Assembly (NCBI RefSeq): GCF_000172415.1
Contig: NZ_ABLD01000008.1
Coordinates: 1-64,000 of the forward strand
Direction of reading: 5' to 3'
Source: Paraburkholderia graminis C4D1M
Lineage (GTDB): Bacteria; Pseudomonadota; Gammaproteobacteria; Burkholderiales; Burkholderiaceae
Length of the DNA: 64,000 bases
Positions 1-8,541 of this stretch are shown in pieces. Each line of letters begins with the position of its first letter. Position 1 is the first letter of the stretch. Position numbers and translations under genes: made by a program. The notes beneath the pieces were generated by a model. It was not told where the DNA came from. It was given only the letters and a program-made list of their open reading frames with translations, and did no database searches.

Positions 1-875
1 AGCAGCGTCGCGCTTTTCGCTGCTTCCGCGTAGACCGGGTTGGCCGCGGCGATCAGCGCGGGCACGGCGGCCGCATTACCTGCCGTATTCGCCGCGGCGG
101 TGCCCGCGACTCCCGTGCCGCCCGTCAGACGGTCGGCGAGATAGAGCGGAATGCCGGTAACGATCACGACGGCGATGCCAAGACCAATGCCGAGCACGCC
201 GGCCTGCCATACCTTATGCAGGTCCAGACTGGCCCCGAGCGCCAGCGCGAAAAAAGGAATCATGACCGGGACAGCTTTGCCGAGAAACGCCCGCATTTCG
301 CGGTCCAGATTGCCGAGCAGCATGCCGAAAACAAGCGGCAATATGCTGCCGACGAGCGTGGGCCACGGAAACGCGGACAGGCCGGCGACGCCCAGCGTGA
401 CCATCGTCAGGAACGGTCCCGATTCGAGCGACATGATGGTGTACGCGCCGACGTCCTCGGAACGGCCGTACTGGCCCATCAACGCCATGTAGAGCCCGCC
501 GTTGGTGTCGTTCATCGCCGCGACCACGGCAAGAGTCGACAGGCCGGCGAACAGCCCGGACGAAATCGGCTGTTCACCGAGGAAATGGCCCATCACGACG
601 CCCACGACGATTGCCGCGCCGACCTTGGTGACAAACAGCGCCCCGCCCTTTTTGAGCAGATAGGGGGTCGCTTTGACATCGATGCTCGCGCCCATGCAGA
701 CGTAGAACACCGCGAGAATCGGCAGCGCGCCAGTGAAAAGCGCATTCGTGAACGAGCCGAAAAACTTCGGCATGCCCGGCAGAAAGGTCGCGACGAGCGC
801 GCCTAACAGCAGGGGGACGATCATCATGCCGCCGGGTACGCGTTCGATGCCGCGCTTGATGTTTATTTGGGCCAT
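1..875 (-). CDS. kdgT: 2-keto-3-deoxygluconate permease (partial, C-terminus off the left edge)
   Basis: This inner-membrane transporter of the KdgT family imports 2-keto-3-deoxygluconate, a breakdown product of pectin and uronates, with protons. About 291 codons are visible from an ATG at 873-875. The translation starts [20 protein letters not shown] and continues as a hydrophobic multi-helix protein with family-typical stretches such as [15 protein letters not shown] and [20 protein letters not shown]. The KdgT family is about 310-330 residues, so only a short C-terminal piece is missing. It lies downstream of the dhaL operon in the same direction but is separated by a terminator-like hairpin and a 434-base gap with repeated palindromes, so it is probably transcribed alone. 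Confidence 0.88.
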   Translation of the reverse strand, partial: MAQINIKRGIERVPGGMMIVPLLLGALVATFLPGMPKFFGSFTNALFTGALPILAVFYVCMGASIDVKATPYLLKKGGALFVTKVGAAIVVGVVMGHFLGEQPISSGLFAGLSTLAVVAAMNDTNGGLYMALMGQYGRSEDVGAYTIMSLESGPFLTMVTLGVAGLSAFPWPTLVGSILPLVFGMLLGNLDREMRAFLGKAVPVMIPFFALALGASLDLHKVWQAGVLGIGLGIAVVIVTGIPLYLADRLTGGTGVAGTAAANTAGNAAAVPALIAAANPVYAEAAKSATL

Positions 876-900
876 GCCAGTCTCCGCTCTGATTGGGTTT

Positions 901-1000
901 TGATCGGATCGGTCACTTTTTTGATTGAAACGATCATGTCCAAGTGTACTGCGGTCGGCAGACTTGCGCAAATCGCTCATTTTTATGATCGATGTGATCA
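901..1000. promoter_or_regulatory. Three copies of a 15-bp palindrome upstream of kdgT (candidate operators)
   Basis: Within 130 bases upstream of kdgT there are three copies of TGATY-N5-GRTCA: 901-915 (TGATC-N5-GGTCA), 922-936 (TGATT-N5-GATCA) and 986-1000 (TGATC-N5-GATCA, perfect). Centres are 21 and 64 bases apart, close to two and six helical turns, which suits cooperative binding of a dimeric repressor. The rest of the 876-1309 gap shows no gene on either strand, apart from the hairpin at 1198-1236. Which regulator binds is unknown. Confidence 0.5.
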
Positions 1001-1197
1001 AAACGGCACAGTGGGAATTAAGGAGTCTGGGCGGTGGCGTCTCGCTAATCATGCGCGCCACGCGTTCGAACGCGGGCAAGCCGCCAGCAAAGCGCAGGCG
1101 CGCATGCTCCGCGTAGGGTCGACACGCGGGAGGCAGCGTGGACTAGCTATGGACGTGCGGGGGCATGAGCTTCGGTTACCAGGGAGGGCGATAACCT

Positions 1198-1236
1198 GCG
1201 GACGCGGCGACAGGCGACACTTATCGCCGCGTCCGC
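1198..1236 (-). terminator. Strong hairpin after dhaL, probable operon terminator
   Basis: A perfect 13-bp stem (arms 1198-1210 and 1224-1236, arm sequence GCGGACGCGGCGA) with a 13-base loop lies 74 bases beyond the dhaL stop codon. On the minus strand no T-run follows directly; on the plus strand a TTTTT run follows at 1243-1247. It may act as a bidirectional structure or RNA 3' end stabiliser separating the dhaKL operon from kdgT. Confidence 0.5.
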
Positions 1237-1309
1237 GAATGCTTTTTCCGGCGCGGGCAGCGCGGCTGCGAACCCGCCCGCTCCGTCAATCAACGTGCTC
1301 TCTGTCGCC

Positions 1310-1936
1310 CTAGGCAGCAAACGCCGTGCGCAGCGCCTCCAGAAAGCGCACGTAAGCGGTCGCACCGGGGTCCGCATGGCCGATGCTCCGTTCCTGCACC
1401 CAGGCGGCACGGCCTTTTCGCGACTGCATCGAGGCCGTGGCGGCGACTTGCGCCTGCGCTGTCGCGATCATCGCGTCGAGCAGTTCGACGGCGCTGCCTT
1501 CCGATGCCTCCAGGGTGTCGAGGCTCGGAACAAGCGCATCGAGCACAGTCTTGTCGCCGACCTGACTCTTGCCGCGCTCGACGATGCGAGCCGCCACCGC
1601 GCGCCCGATCGTCAGCGCGTCGGCGCGCCCGGCGCTCTGTACCCCGGCCGTCGCCTTGGCAGCAGCAAGCAGGCCGCCGCCCACGAGCGCCGCGAACGTT
1701 GACGGGTTGGCGGTCGAGAACGCCTTGCCGGCAGCCAGCAGCACATCCGCAACCGATGCTTCGTCGGGCAGTGCGGAAAGCGCCTTCACCACCGCTGCCG
1801 ATCCTGCGCGTACCGTGATGCCGAGATCGCCGTCGCCCAATGCCGCGTCGAGTTCGCGCAGTTCGTCGGCGTGGGCCGGCAGCGCGTTCAGTGCGCGCGT
1901 CAGAACCTCACGCATTTCCTTGCTGGATACAGTCAT
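1310..1936 (-). CDS. dhaL: Dihydroxyacetone kinase, ADP/ATP-binding subunit DhaL
   Basis: The 208-residue cytoplasmic DAK2-domain subunit transfers phosphate to the substrate held covalently on DhaK. The metal and nucleotide-binding aspartates are present as ELDAALGDGDLG, giving D30, D35 and D37, the family's usual positions. It starts 12 bases after the dhaK stop. No DhaM (the PTS partner) is in the window, so the pair may use ATP directly, as some two-gene kinases do; this is inference. It is the last gene of the operon, which also codes for methylthioribose kinase, its isomerase, an aldolase and an ABC importer, so its substrate may be dihydroxyacetone or a related small ketose. Confidence 0.88.
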   Translation of the reverse strand: MTVSSKEMREVLTRALNALPAHADELRELDAALGDGDLGITVRAGSAAVVKALSALPDEASVADVLLAAGKAFSTANPSTFAALVGGGLLAAAKATAGVQSAGRADALTIGRAVAARIVERGKSQVGDKTVLDALVPSLDTLEASEGSAVELLDAMIATAQAQVAATASMQSRKGRAAWVQERSIGHADPGATAYVRFLEALRTAFAA

Positions 1937-1948
1937 TGCCGGACCTCT

Positions 1949-2959
1949 TCAGGATGCCGTGCCGTCGCGGAAGAACGGCGAATTCGCCGGCGCTTCGAGC
2001 AGCGCCTGAAGCTCGTCGTCGAGCAGCATCACCGTAATGGATGCGCCCGCCATCTCGAGGCTCGTCACGTATTCGCCGACATAGGAGCGCGCTACCTTCA
2101 GGCCGCGATCCGCGATCAGGCGCGCCGACCGTCGATAGAGCAGATACAGCTCTTCTAGTGGCGTCGCGCCGAGGCCGTTGACGAGCAATGCCACGCGTGA
2201 GCCTTTCTCCGCGTCGAGGTCGTCGAGAATTTCGCGCGTGATGCGCTCCGCAATGGCATCCGCGGATTCGAGCTTGCCGCGGTGCGTGCCGGGCTCGCCA
2301 TGAATACCGATACCGATCTCCATCTCGCCTTCAGGCAGCGTGAAGGTCGGCTTGCCGGCGGCGGGCAGGATCGTCGGCGACAGGCCGACGCCCATGGTGC
2401 GGCAACTGGCGTTCGCCTTGCCGCAGATGCGCGCCACGTCGTCGAGCGAATCGCCGCGCTCCGCTGCCGCTCCCGCGCATTTGAACGCGAACAGCATGCC
2501 CGCCACGCCGCGCCGGTCCGCGGCGCGTTCTTTCGGTGCGGAAGCGACGTCGTCGGTCAGCACCACTGTCTGAATTTCGATGCCCTCCGGCTCGGCCAGA
2601 TCGGCGGCGAGATCGAAGTTCAGCACGTCGCCGCCGTAGTTTCCATAGACGTAGAGCACGCCGGCGCCGCCGTTCACAGCCTTGGTGGCCTCCAGAATCT
2701 GCTCGGCGGACGGCGACGAAAACACGTTGCCCACCGCGACGCCGCTGCACAAACCCTCGCCCACGTAGCCGAGAAAGCCGGGCAGATGACCCGAACCGCC
2801 GCCCGTCACGATGCCCACGCGCCCCTCTTTCGGCGCGTCCTTGCGGACCAGCGCCCGCTTGTCGGCCGTTGCGCTTTTGATCCACGCCGGATGGGCGGCA
2901 AGCAGCCCTTCGATAATCTCGTCGACGAAGACATCCGGTTCATTGATGATTTTCTTCAC
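1949..2959 (-). CDS. dhaK: Dihydroxyacetone kinase, substrate-binding subunit DhaK
   Basis: The 336-residue DAK1-domain protein binds short ketoses as a covalent hemiaminal to a histidine. The substrate His lies in GIGIHGEPG (H220), and the two other active-site residues are H58 (GSGHLP) and D111 (GGDVLNF); all three are shifted by two from the E. coli DhaK positions I recall (56, 109, 218), so the active site looks intact. A good ribosome binding site (GGAGGAG) precedes the ATG. It follows the ABC permease by 48 bases in the same operon. Dihydroxyacetone is the family default, but erythrulose-type kinases share this fold and cannot be excluded. Confidence 0.9.
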   Translation of the reverse strand: MKKIINEPDVFVDEIIEGLLAAHPAWIKSATADKRALVRKDAPKEGRVGIVTGGGSGHLPGFLGYVGEGLCSGVAVGNVFSSPSAEQILEATKAVNGGAGVLYVYGNYGGDVLNFDLAADLAEPEGIEIQTVVLTDDVASAPKERAADRRGVAGMLFAFKCAGAAAERGDSLDDVARICGKANASCRTMGVGLSPTILPAAGKPTFTLPEGEMEIGIGIHGEPGTHRGKLESADAIAERITREILDDLDAEKGSRVALLVNGLGATPLEELYLLYRRSARLIADRGLKVARSYVGEYVTSLEMAGASITVMLLDDELQALLEAPANSPFFRDGTAS

Positions 2960-3007
2960 GTGCTGCTCCTCCGGTTTTGGGGTGCTTTCACAGATGCAAT
3001 AAGGCGC

Positions 3008-4009
3008 TTACTGCTTGCGCCGCTGACTGAGCGCATCCAGCAGGACCGCCGCGAAGATGACGCCGCCCTGTATGAACTGCGTCCAGAACGGATTGACGCC
3101 GAGCAGCGACAATCCCACATTGATCACGCCGATCAGCACGACGCCGATAAACGTTCCGACAATCGACCCGCGCCCGCCGGCAAGCGACGTCCCGCCAATC
3201 ACGACCGCCGCGATGACCTGCAACTCCAGCCCGTTGGCCGCCGAAGGCAGCGCGGAATTGAGCCGCCCCGCCAGCACGATCCCGGCAATCGCGGCCGTCA
3301 CGCCGGCCAGCATGTAAGTGAGGAACACGACGCGATGCACGGGGATGCCCGCAAGACGCGCGGCTTCCTGATTGCCACCCACTGCGAACACCTGATGGCC
3401 GAATGTCGTCTTGCGCAACAACACATGGCCGATGGCGAAGATCACCAGCATGACGATCATCGGCATGGGCAGGCCCGCGACCGTCTTCGCGCCGAACGCG
3501 GTGAAGGCATTCGGGAAATCGAATTTGGTGCGGCCGTCCGAAATGGCGAGCGTGAGGCCGCGCGCCATCGCCATCATCGCGAGCGTGACGATGAAGGGCA
3601 CGAGCCGCAGCCACGCCACCGCGAGGCCGTTCAACGCTCCCGCGGCTGCGCCGACCGCGAGCGCCACGCATAGCCCAGCAATGCCGAGGCCGACCGCGCC
3701 CGGCGTGGACCCCGCCATCACAGTCGCGGCGACCATGCCGGTCAACGCGACGAGCGAGCCGACCGAAAGATCGATCCCCGACGTGATGATCACGAAGGTC
3801 CCGCCCACCGCCGCTATGCCGACCACCGACACCTGCACCATGATGTTGGTCAGCGTGCTGGTCGTCAGAAACTCGGGCGATGCGATCGACAACGCGATGC
3901 AGATCAGCACGAGCGCCGCGAACAGTGGCCCGATTCCGCTCCTCAGTTGGCGAATCACGCGGCGCGACAGCGCCTCCGTATCCGCGCGGTTGGCTGCCGT
4001 GGAGGTCAT
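3008..4009 (-). CDS. Sugar ABC transporter permease (RbsC-like)
   Basis: This 333-residue polytopic inner-membrane protein belongs to the BPD_transp_2 (RbsC/XylH) family. It carries the hallmark GGTFVIITSGIDLSVGS segment near residue 75 and the late IAAVVIGGTSLAGGRGS segment. The ATG at 4009 is preferred because it forms an ATGA overlap with the ATPase stop codon; an in-frame ATG at 4033 lies inside the ATPase gene. It partners the ATPase upstream and the lipoprotein binding protein. Operon neighbours mtnK/mtnA suggest a methylthioribose- or deoxyribose-like substrate. Confidence 0.9.
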   Translation of the reverse strand: MTSTAANRADTEALSRRVIRQLRSGIGPLFAALVLICIALSIASPEFLTTSTLTNIMVQVSVVGIAAVGGTFVIITSGIDLSVGSLVALTGMVAATVMAGSTPGAVGLGIAGLCVALAVGAAAGALNGLAVAWLRLVPFIVTLAMMAMARGLTLAISDGRTKFDFPNAFTAFGAKTVAGLPMPMIVMLVIFAIGHVLLRKTTFGHQVFAVGGNQEAARLAGIPVHRVVFLTYMLAGVTAAIAGIVLAGRLNSALPSAANGLELQVIAAVVIGGTSLAGGRGSIVGTFIGVVLIGVINVGLSLLGVNPFWTQFIQGGVIFAAVLLDALSQRRKQ

Positions 4010-5541
4010 GCGCCTGCTCCTGTTGTAGCCCATTGAATGACAGCTTCGGAATGCGCGTTGTCGCGCGCAATTTCCGTCACGATGCTGCCGCGATACATCA
4101 CGAGCACGCGATCCGACATGCCGAGCAGTTCCGGCAATTCGGAGCTCACCATGACGACCGCGGCGCCCGCGCGCGCCATCGACACCATATGCGCGTAGAT
4201 TTCCGTCTTCGCCCCTACGTCGATGCCGCGCGTCGGCTCGTCGAGCATGATCACAACGGGTTGTGTTGCGGTAGCGCGCCCGAGAATCACCTTCTGCTGG
4301 TTGCCCCCGGACAGCGTGCCCGTGACCTGCAGGACCGACGACGAACGCACGTTAAAGCGCGTGCTGGCGTCGCGTGCCAGTTTCCGCTTTCTGGCGCGGC
4401 TGACGAATCCGCCCGTGGCGAGCGCCTTCAGACTGGACAGCGCGATGTTTTCCTCGATGCTGGCATCGAGCACGAGCCCCTCTAGCTTGCGATCCTCGGA
4501 CGTATAGACGAGGCCATGACGCACGCCTTCGGTCGGCGAATGATTCGAGATCTTCCTGCCCTTGACGCGTATCTCGCCGGCCGTCGCAGGCAGCGCGCCG
4601 AAGATGGTTTTCAGCAGTTCGGTGCGCCCCGCGCCCGCGATTCCCGCTATGCCGACAATCTCGCCCGCGCGCACCTTGAAGCTCGCATTGCGCAGCAGCG
4701 GCGCACTGGCGAGATCACGCACCTCGAGCACGACATCGCCGTACTCGCGCGGCTCCCACGGATAGAACGACTCGAGATTGCGCGCGACCATCGCCTGCAC
4801 GAGTTCGGCTTCGGTCCATTGCGACATGGGACGCGCGCCGACAGTCGCGCCGTCGCGCATCACGACCGCCGAATCGGCCAGCTCGAACACCTCTTCGAGA
4901 TGATGCGAAATGAAGATGATGCCCATGCCCGCCGCCCGCAGCCTGCGCACCACAGCGTACAGATTGACGATGTCCTGGCTTTGCAGCGCCGCGGTCGGTT
5001 CGTCCATCACGAGAATGCGCGCATCGCGCGTAATGGCTTTCGCGACTTCGACCAGTTGGCGCTTGTTGAGCGGCAAATCGCCGAGGCGCATCCACGGCGG
5101 CACATCGTCGAGGCCCACGCGCGCGAGCGCCGCCCGCGCGAGACGATTGGCTTCGCGCTGCATGAGGAAACCTTTGCGCGCCGGCATGCGGCCGAGAAAC
5201 AGGTTTTCCGCCACCGTCATGTCGTTGATCAGCGAGAGTTCCTGATAGATCACGGCGACGCCTGCGTCGATGGCCGCATGAGTGCCGCGCGCCAGCGGCA
5301 CGCCGTCTATTTCGATCGTGCCTTCGTCGGGCTCATACGCGCCCGACAGCGTTTTGACGAGTGACGACTTGCCCGCGCCGTTTTCGCCGACGATCGCCAT
5401 CACATGCCCGGCCTGCAATTCGAGACTCACGCCGCGTAACGCCTTCACGCCCGGAAAACTTTTGACGATGCCCTGCATGCGCAGCAGCGGCACAGGTGTC
5501 TCGACGGGCACGCGCTCCCGTTCTTCGGCTTGCACTGTCAT
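4006..5541 (-). CDS. Sugar ABC transporter ATPase with two nucleotide-binding domains (RbsA-like)
   Basis: The 511-residue tandem ATPase energises sugar import. The first domain has a canonical Walker A (GENGAGKSSLVKTL, about residues 53-66) and Walker B (ARILVMDEPTAAL). The second has the degenerate Walker A usual for this family (GIAGAGRTELLKTIFG) but a proper LSGGNQQK signature and VVIMLDEPTRGIDVG. Length and layout match RbsA/XylG/MglA. It is coupled to the permease by a 4-base overlap and lies 62 bases after the binding-protein gene. Substrate specificity cannot be read from the ATPase. Confidence 0.92.
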   Translation of the reverse strand: MTVQAEERERVPVETPVPLLRMQGIVKSFPGVKALRGVSLELQAGHVMAIVGENGAGKSSLVKTLSGAYEPDEGTIEIDGVPLARGTHAAIDAGVAVIYQELSLINDMTVAENLFLGRMPARKGFLMQREANRLARAALARVGLDDVPPWMRLGDLPLNKRQLVEVAKAITRDARILVMDEPTAALQSQDIVNLYAVVRRLRAAGMGIIFISHHLEEVFELADSAVVMRDGATVGARPMSQWTEAELVQAMVARNLESFYPWEPREYGDVVLEVRDLASAPLLRNASFKVRAGEIVGIAGIAGAGRTELLKTIFGALPATAGEIRVKGRKISNHSPTEGVRHGLVYTSEDRKLEGLVLDASIEENIALSSLKALATGGFVSRARKRKLARDASTRFNVRSSSVLQVTGTLSGGNQQKVILGRATATQPVVIMLDEPTRGIDVGAKTEIYAHMVSMARAGAAVVMVSSELPELLGMSDRVLVMYRGSIVTEIARDNAHSEAVIQWATTGAGA

Positions 5542-5603
5542 GTCGCCTCATTCCGTTTGCGGGCTGCGCGCACTGTCCGCTGCAACGCAGCCCGCGACCC
5601 GTC

Positions 5604-6713
5604 TTACTGTTTGACTTCCTCGGACCACAGCCCATATTTCTTCGTCGCATCCGAATCGATATTGGACTTGTCGATCAGCAGGGTCGGCCACGCATAGTTC
5701 GCCGGTACGTCCTTTTTCGCGGTGTAATCCGCGACGAATTGCAGCGACTTGGCGGCCATCTGAATCGGGTTCTGCGAAATGGTCGCGTCCTGCTTGCCCG
5801 CGCGAATCGCCGACAGTGCCTGCGCCGTGCCGTCCGCGCCGATCACGAGAATGTGCTGCTTGTCGTCGAGCGGCTTGTAGCGGCCCGCATTGTCGATGGC
5901 CTTTTCCGCGCCGACGGTGTTGTCGTCGTTAGCACCGAACACCGCGTCGATCTGAGGGTATTTCTGCAGGATATTGGTCATCGCGTTGAGCGACTTCTCC
6001 TGATCGAATGCGCCTTCCTGACGCGCGACCACCTTGATGTCGGGATACTTCGCGATCTCGTCGCTAAAGCCCTTCTCGCGATCGGTGGCGGCCGTCGTGC
6101 CGACGAGCCCGATGAGGTCGACCACGTTGCCTTTCGCCGAGCCGTAACGCTTCGTCAACTGGTCGGCGATCCATTTGGCGGCCGTCTGCCCTAGCGCAAC
6201 GTTATCGGATGCAACAAAAGACGTGACCTTGCCGCCATCCGAACCACGATCCAGCGTGAACACCGGAATGTTCATCGCATTGGCTTTTTCGACAGCGGGA
6301 ATGATGGCCTTCGAATCGATCGGATTGAGTACCAGTGCTGTCACGCCCTGGCTCAGAAGATTGATGGCGTCGTTGACCTGCTGCTGCGCGTCGCCGTTCG
6401 CATTGGTCTGCACGAGATCGAAGCCTTGCTCCTTGGCGCCCTTCTCCACGCCCGCCTTGAGGCCGACAAAGAACGCATTGTTGAGCGTAGAGACCGAGAA
6501 GCCGATCTTCGTCTTGCCGCCCGCTGCGTTCGCCACGGGCGCGCTCGCCGGCGCGCTCGCGGCTTCACTCGCGCTGCCGGTCGAGCTGCTGCTGGTCGAA
6601 CTGTTGTCGCTTTTCGAACACCCGGCAAGCGCGGCTGCCGCACACAGCAACACCGCGCAGGTCGATTTACCCAATACGTCCCATCCGTCGAATCTTGCTG
6701 AACTCCAGGCCAT
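5604..6713 (-). CDS. Sugar-binding protein of the ABC importer, predicted lipoprotein
   Basis: This 369-residue RbsB-like (Peripla_BP_4) protein captures a sugar in the periplasm. Unlike most Gram-negative homologues it has a lipobox, LAGC at residues 29-32, so C32 should be lipidated and the protein tethered. A Ser/Ala-rich linker (about residues 34-65) leads into the binding fold, which begins KTKIGFSVSTLNNAFFVGL. Typical elements follow: LVLNPIDSKAIIPAVEKAN, IPVFTLDRG and VFGANDDNTVGA. A good GGAGA site precedes the ATG. It lies 64 bases after the aldolase in the mtnK operon, so methylthioribose, 5-deoxyribose or a related pentose is the best guess for its ligand. Confidence 0.88.
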   Translation of the reverse strand: MAWSSARFDGWDVLGKSTCAVLLCAAAALAGCSKSDNSSTSSSSTGSASEAASAPASAPVANAAGGKTKIGFSVSTLNNAFFVGLKAGVEKGAKEQGFDLVQTNANGDAQQQVNDAINLLSQGVTALVLNPIDSKAIIPAVEKANAMNIPVFTLDRGSDGGKVTSFVASDNVALGQTAAKWIADQLTKRYGSAKGNVVDLIGLVGTTAATDREKGFSDEIAKYPDIKVVARQEGAFDQEKSLNAMTNILQKYPQIDAVFGANDDNTVGAEKAIDNAGRYKPLDDKQHILVIGADGTAQALSAIRAGKQDATISQNPIQMAAKSLQFVADYTAKKDVPANYAWPTLLIDKSNIDSDATKKYGLWSEEVKQ

Positions 6714-6777
6714 AGCTGTCTCCGTTGTAGGATTTCTTCACTGCGATGCGAACGACCACTTCCTTCAAGCAAGCGTG

Positions 6778-7449
6778 CTAATGCTTGGCTTCCTTGCGCC
6801 TGCCATACGTCTTGAACTTTTCCAGCACCTCGTCCATCTGCTCACCCGACAGAAGCGGCGGCGCTCCGAGCTGACAGGCGAGCAGATACTGCCTTGCCAG
6901 CACTTCCACTTCGTGCGCGAGCCAGACGGCGCGCGCCAGATCGACACCCAGCGCGACCACGCCATGATGCGCAAGCAGGCACGCGCGGCGGTCTTGCAAC
7001 GCCGCGAGCGCATGGTCCGAAAGCAACTGTGTGCCGAACAGCGCGTACGGCGCGCAGCGAATCGAATCGCCGCCTGCTGCCCCCACCATGTAATGCAGCG
7101 CCGGAATGTCGCGTCCATGAATTGCCATCGCCGTGGCCGCGATCGAATGCGTATGCACGACCGCATGCATCTCCTGCCGCGCGCGAAGAATGTCGCGATG
7201 AATGCGCCATTCGGACGACGGACGCTTTTCGCGCAGCACGTCCGCGTCGTCGGCCACGTCGAGCGATAGCCACACGATGCTGTCTTCGCGCAGCTCGCGC
7301 GCCGGCACGCCGCTCGGGGTGATCAGAAAACCATCGCCGAGGCGCGCGCTCACGTTTCCCGAGGTGCCCTGGTTGATGCCGAGCCGTTCCATCTCGAGCG
7401 AGGTCTCGACGATGTCCCGGCGCAACGCGCGCTCCGTTGCCGCACTCAT
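6778..7449 (-). CDS. Class II aldolase (fuculose-1-phosphate aldolase family), probable 5-methylthioribulose-1-phosphate/5-deoxyribulose-1-phosphate aldolase
   Basis: The 223-residue zinc aldolase has the full FucA-type active site: NQGTSGNVSAR near residue 26, PSG at 45-47, catalytic Glu E80, and zinc-binding H99 and H101 (HTHS) plus H161 (LAHHG). It follows mtnA with an ATGA overlap. In the DHAP shunt, known from Rhodospirillum rubrum and some E. coli, such an aldolase (Ald2) splits 5-methylthioribulose-1-phosphate, or the 5-deoxy analogue, into dihydroxyacetone phosphate and an aldehyde. Direct linkage to mtnK and mtnA makes that role likely here. By sequence alone it could be another aldolase of the aldolase II/adducin family. 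Confidence 0.82.
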   Translation of the reverse strand: MSAATERALRRDIVETSLEMERLGINQGTSGNVSARLGDGFLITPSGVPARELREDSIVWLSLDVADDADVLREKRPSSEWRIHRDILRARQEMHAVVHTHSIAATAMAIHGRDIPALHYMVGAAGGDSIRCAPYALFGTQLLSDHALAALQDRRACLLAHHGVVALGVDLARAVWLAHEVEVLARQYLLACQLGAPPLLSGEQMDEVLEKFKTYGRRKEAKH

Positions 7450-8525
7450 GCCGCGTTCCCTGCCGCCGGAAAGAGACTGCCGAGCGATCGTTCGAACGGC
7501 GCCCTCACGATGCCGCGTTCAGTAATGAAACCCGTGACGAGTTCTTGCGGCGTGACATCGAATGCGGGATTGCGGACCTTGATGCCCGGCGCCGCCGTGC
7601 GTTGTCCCGCGATATGCGTGACCTCTTCGTCGCAACGCTCCTCGATTTCGATCTGCGCGCCGCTCGGCGTGCGAAAGTCCAGCGTCGACGACGGGCACGC
7701 CACGTAGAACGGTATGCCGTAATGCTTCGCTGCAATGGCAACCCCGAGCGTGCCGATCTTGTTGGCAAAGTCGCCGTTGGCCGCCACGCGGTCGGTGCCG
7801 ACGATCACCAGATCCACGAGTCCCTGCGACATGATCGAAGCGGCTGCGCTGTCCATGATCAGCGTCACGTCGACGCCCGCCTGCTGCAATTCGAACGCGG
7901 TGAGACGCGCGCCTTGCAGCAGCGGCCGCGTTTCGTCCGCGAATACCTTGAAGGTCACGCCTTCGCGATGCGCTGCGTAAATCGGCGCGGTTGCAGTGCC
8001 GAGGCCCGTCGTGGCAAGCGCCCCCGCGTTGCAATGTGTGAGCACGCCGCTGCCCTGTCCGATGAGCGGCATGCCATGACGGCCGATGCCTTCGCACAGC
8101 GCCTGGTCCTCCGCGTGGATCTGCTGCGCCTCGTCGACGAGCGCATCGTAAAGCGCAGCGGTATCGCTTGCGCCGCACGTGAGCACACGTTGCAGCATGC
8201 GTCTGAGGCTCCAGCTCAGATTGACGGCAGTGGGACGCGCGGTGTCGAGCCAGCGTGCGCGCCGTTCGAGTTCCGCCCGAAACTGCGCGAGCGGCAATGC
8301 GCGGGCATCCTGAACAGCGACGCATAGTCCATACGCCGCCGCGACGCCGATGGCCGGCGCGCCGCGCACCCGCAATTCGTGAATGGCTCGCCACACTGCG
8401 GCTGCATCGGCGACATGCTCCACGACGATCTCATGCGGCAGGCGAGTCTGATCGAGCAGCAGAAGATCGCCGTCGCGCCATTCGATCGTAGGGGCCAGCG
8501 CGGGGAACAGGGACTGCGCAACCAT
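7446..8525 (-). CDS. mtnA: S-methyl-5-thioribose-1-phosphate isomerase
   Basis: This 359-residue enzyme converts methylthioribose-1-phosphate (or 5-deoxyribose-1-phosphate) to the ribulose form. The two catalytic residues of the family are present: C165 in GVLTHCNAGAL and D245 in IVGTDRVAANGD. The ATG at 8525 (MVAQSLFPAL) gives the family length; an upstream in-frame start at 8684 would add non-conserved sequence inside mtnK. It lies 16 bases after mtnK and overlaps the aldolase by 4 bases. The other methionine-salvage genes (mtnB, C, D) are absent from this operon, pointing to the aldolase route rather than methionine recovery. Confidence 0.92.
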   Translation of the reverse strand: MVAQSLFPALAPTIEWRDGDLLLLDQTRLPHEIVVEHVADAAAVWRAIHELRVRGAPAIGVAAAYGLCVAVQDARALPLAQFRAELERRARWLDTARPTAVNLSWSLRRMLQRVLTCGASDTAALYDALVDEAQQIHAEDQALCEGIGRHGMPLIGQGSGVLTHCNAGALATTGLGTATAPIYAAHREGVTFKVFADETRPLLQGARLTAFELQQAGVDVTLIMDSAAASIMSQGLVDLVIVGTDRVAANGDFANKIGTLGVAIAAKHYGIPFYVACPSSTLDFRTPSGAQIEIEERCDEEVTHIAGQRTAAPGIKVRNPAFDVTPQELVTGFITERGIVRAPFERSLGSLFPAAGNAA

Positions 8526-8541
8526 GAAAGCTCCGTGTGCG

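Noticed and set aside
1310..2959. PTS-dependent dihydroxyacetone kinase
   Set aside because: No DhaM or other PTS component gene is in the operon, so PTS dependence cannot be claimed.
2282..3673. A 463-codon plus-strand open frame opposite dhaK and the ABC permease
   Set aside because: Spans two real genes on the other strand and has shadow-type Arg/His composition.
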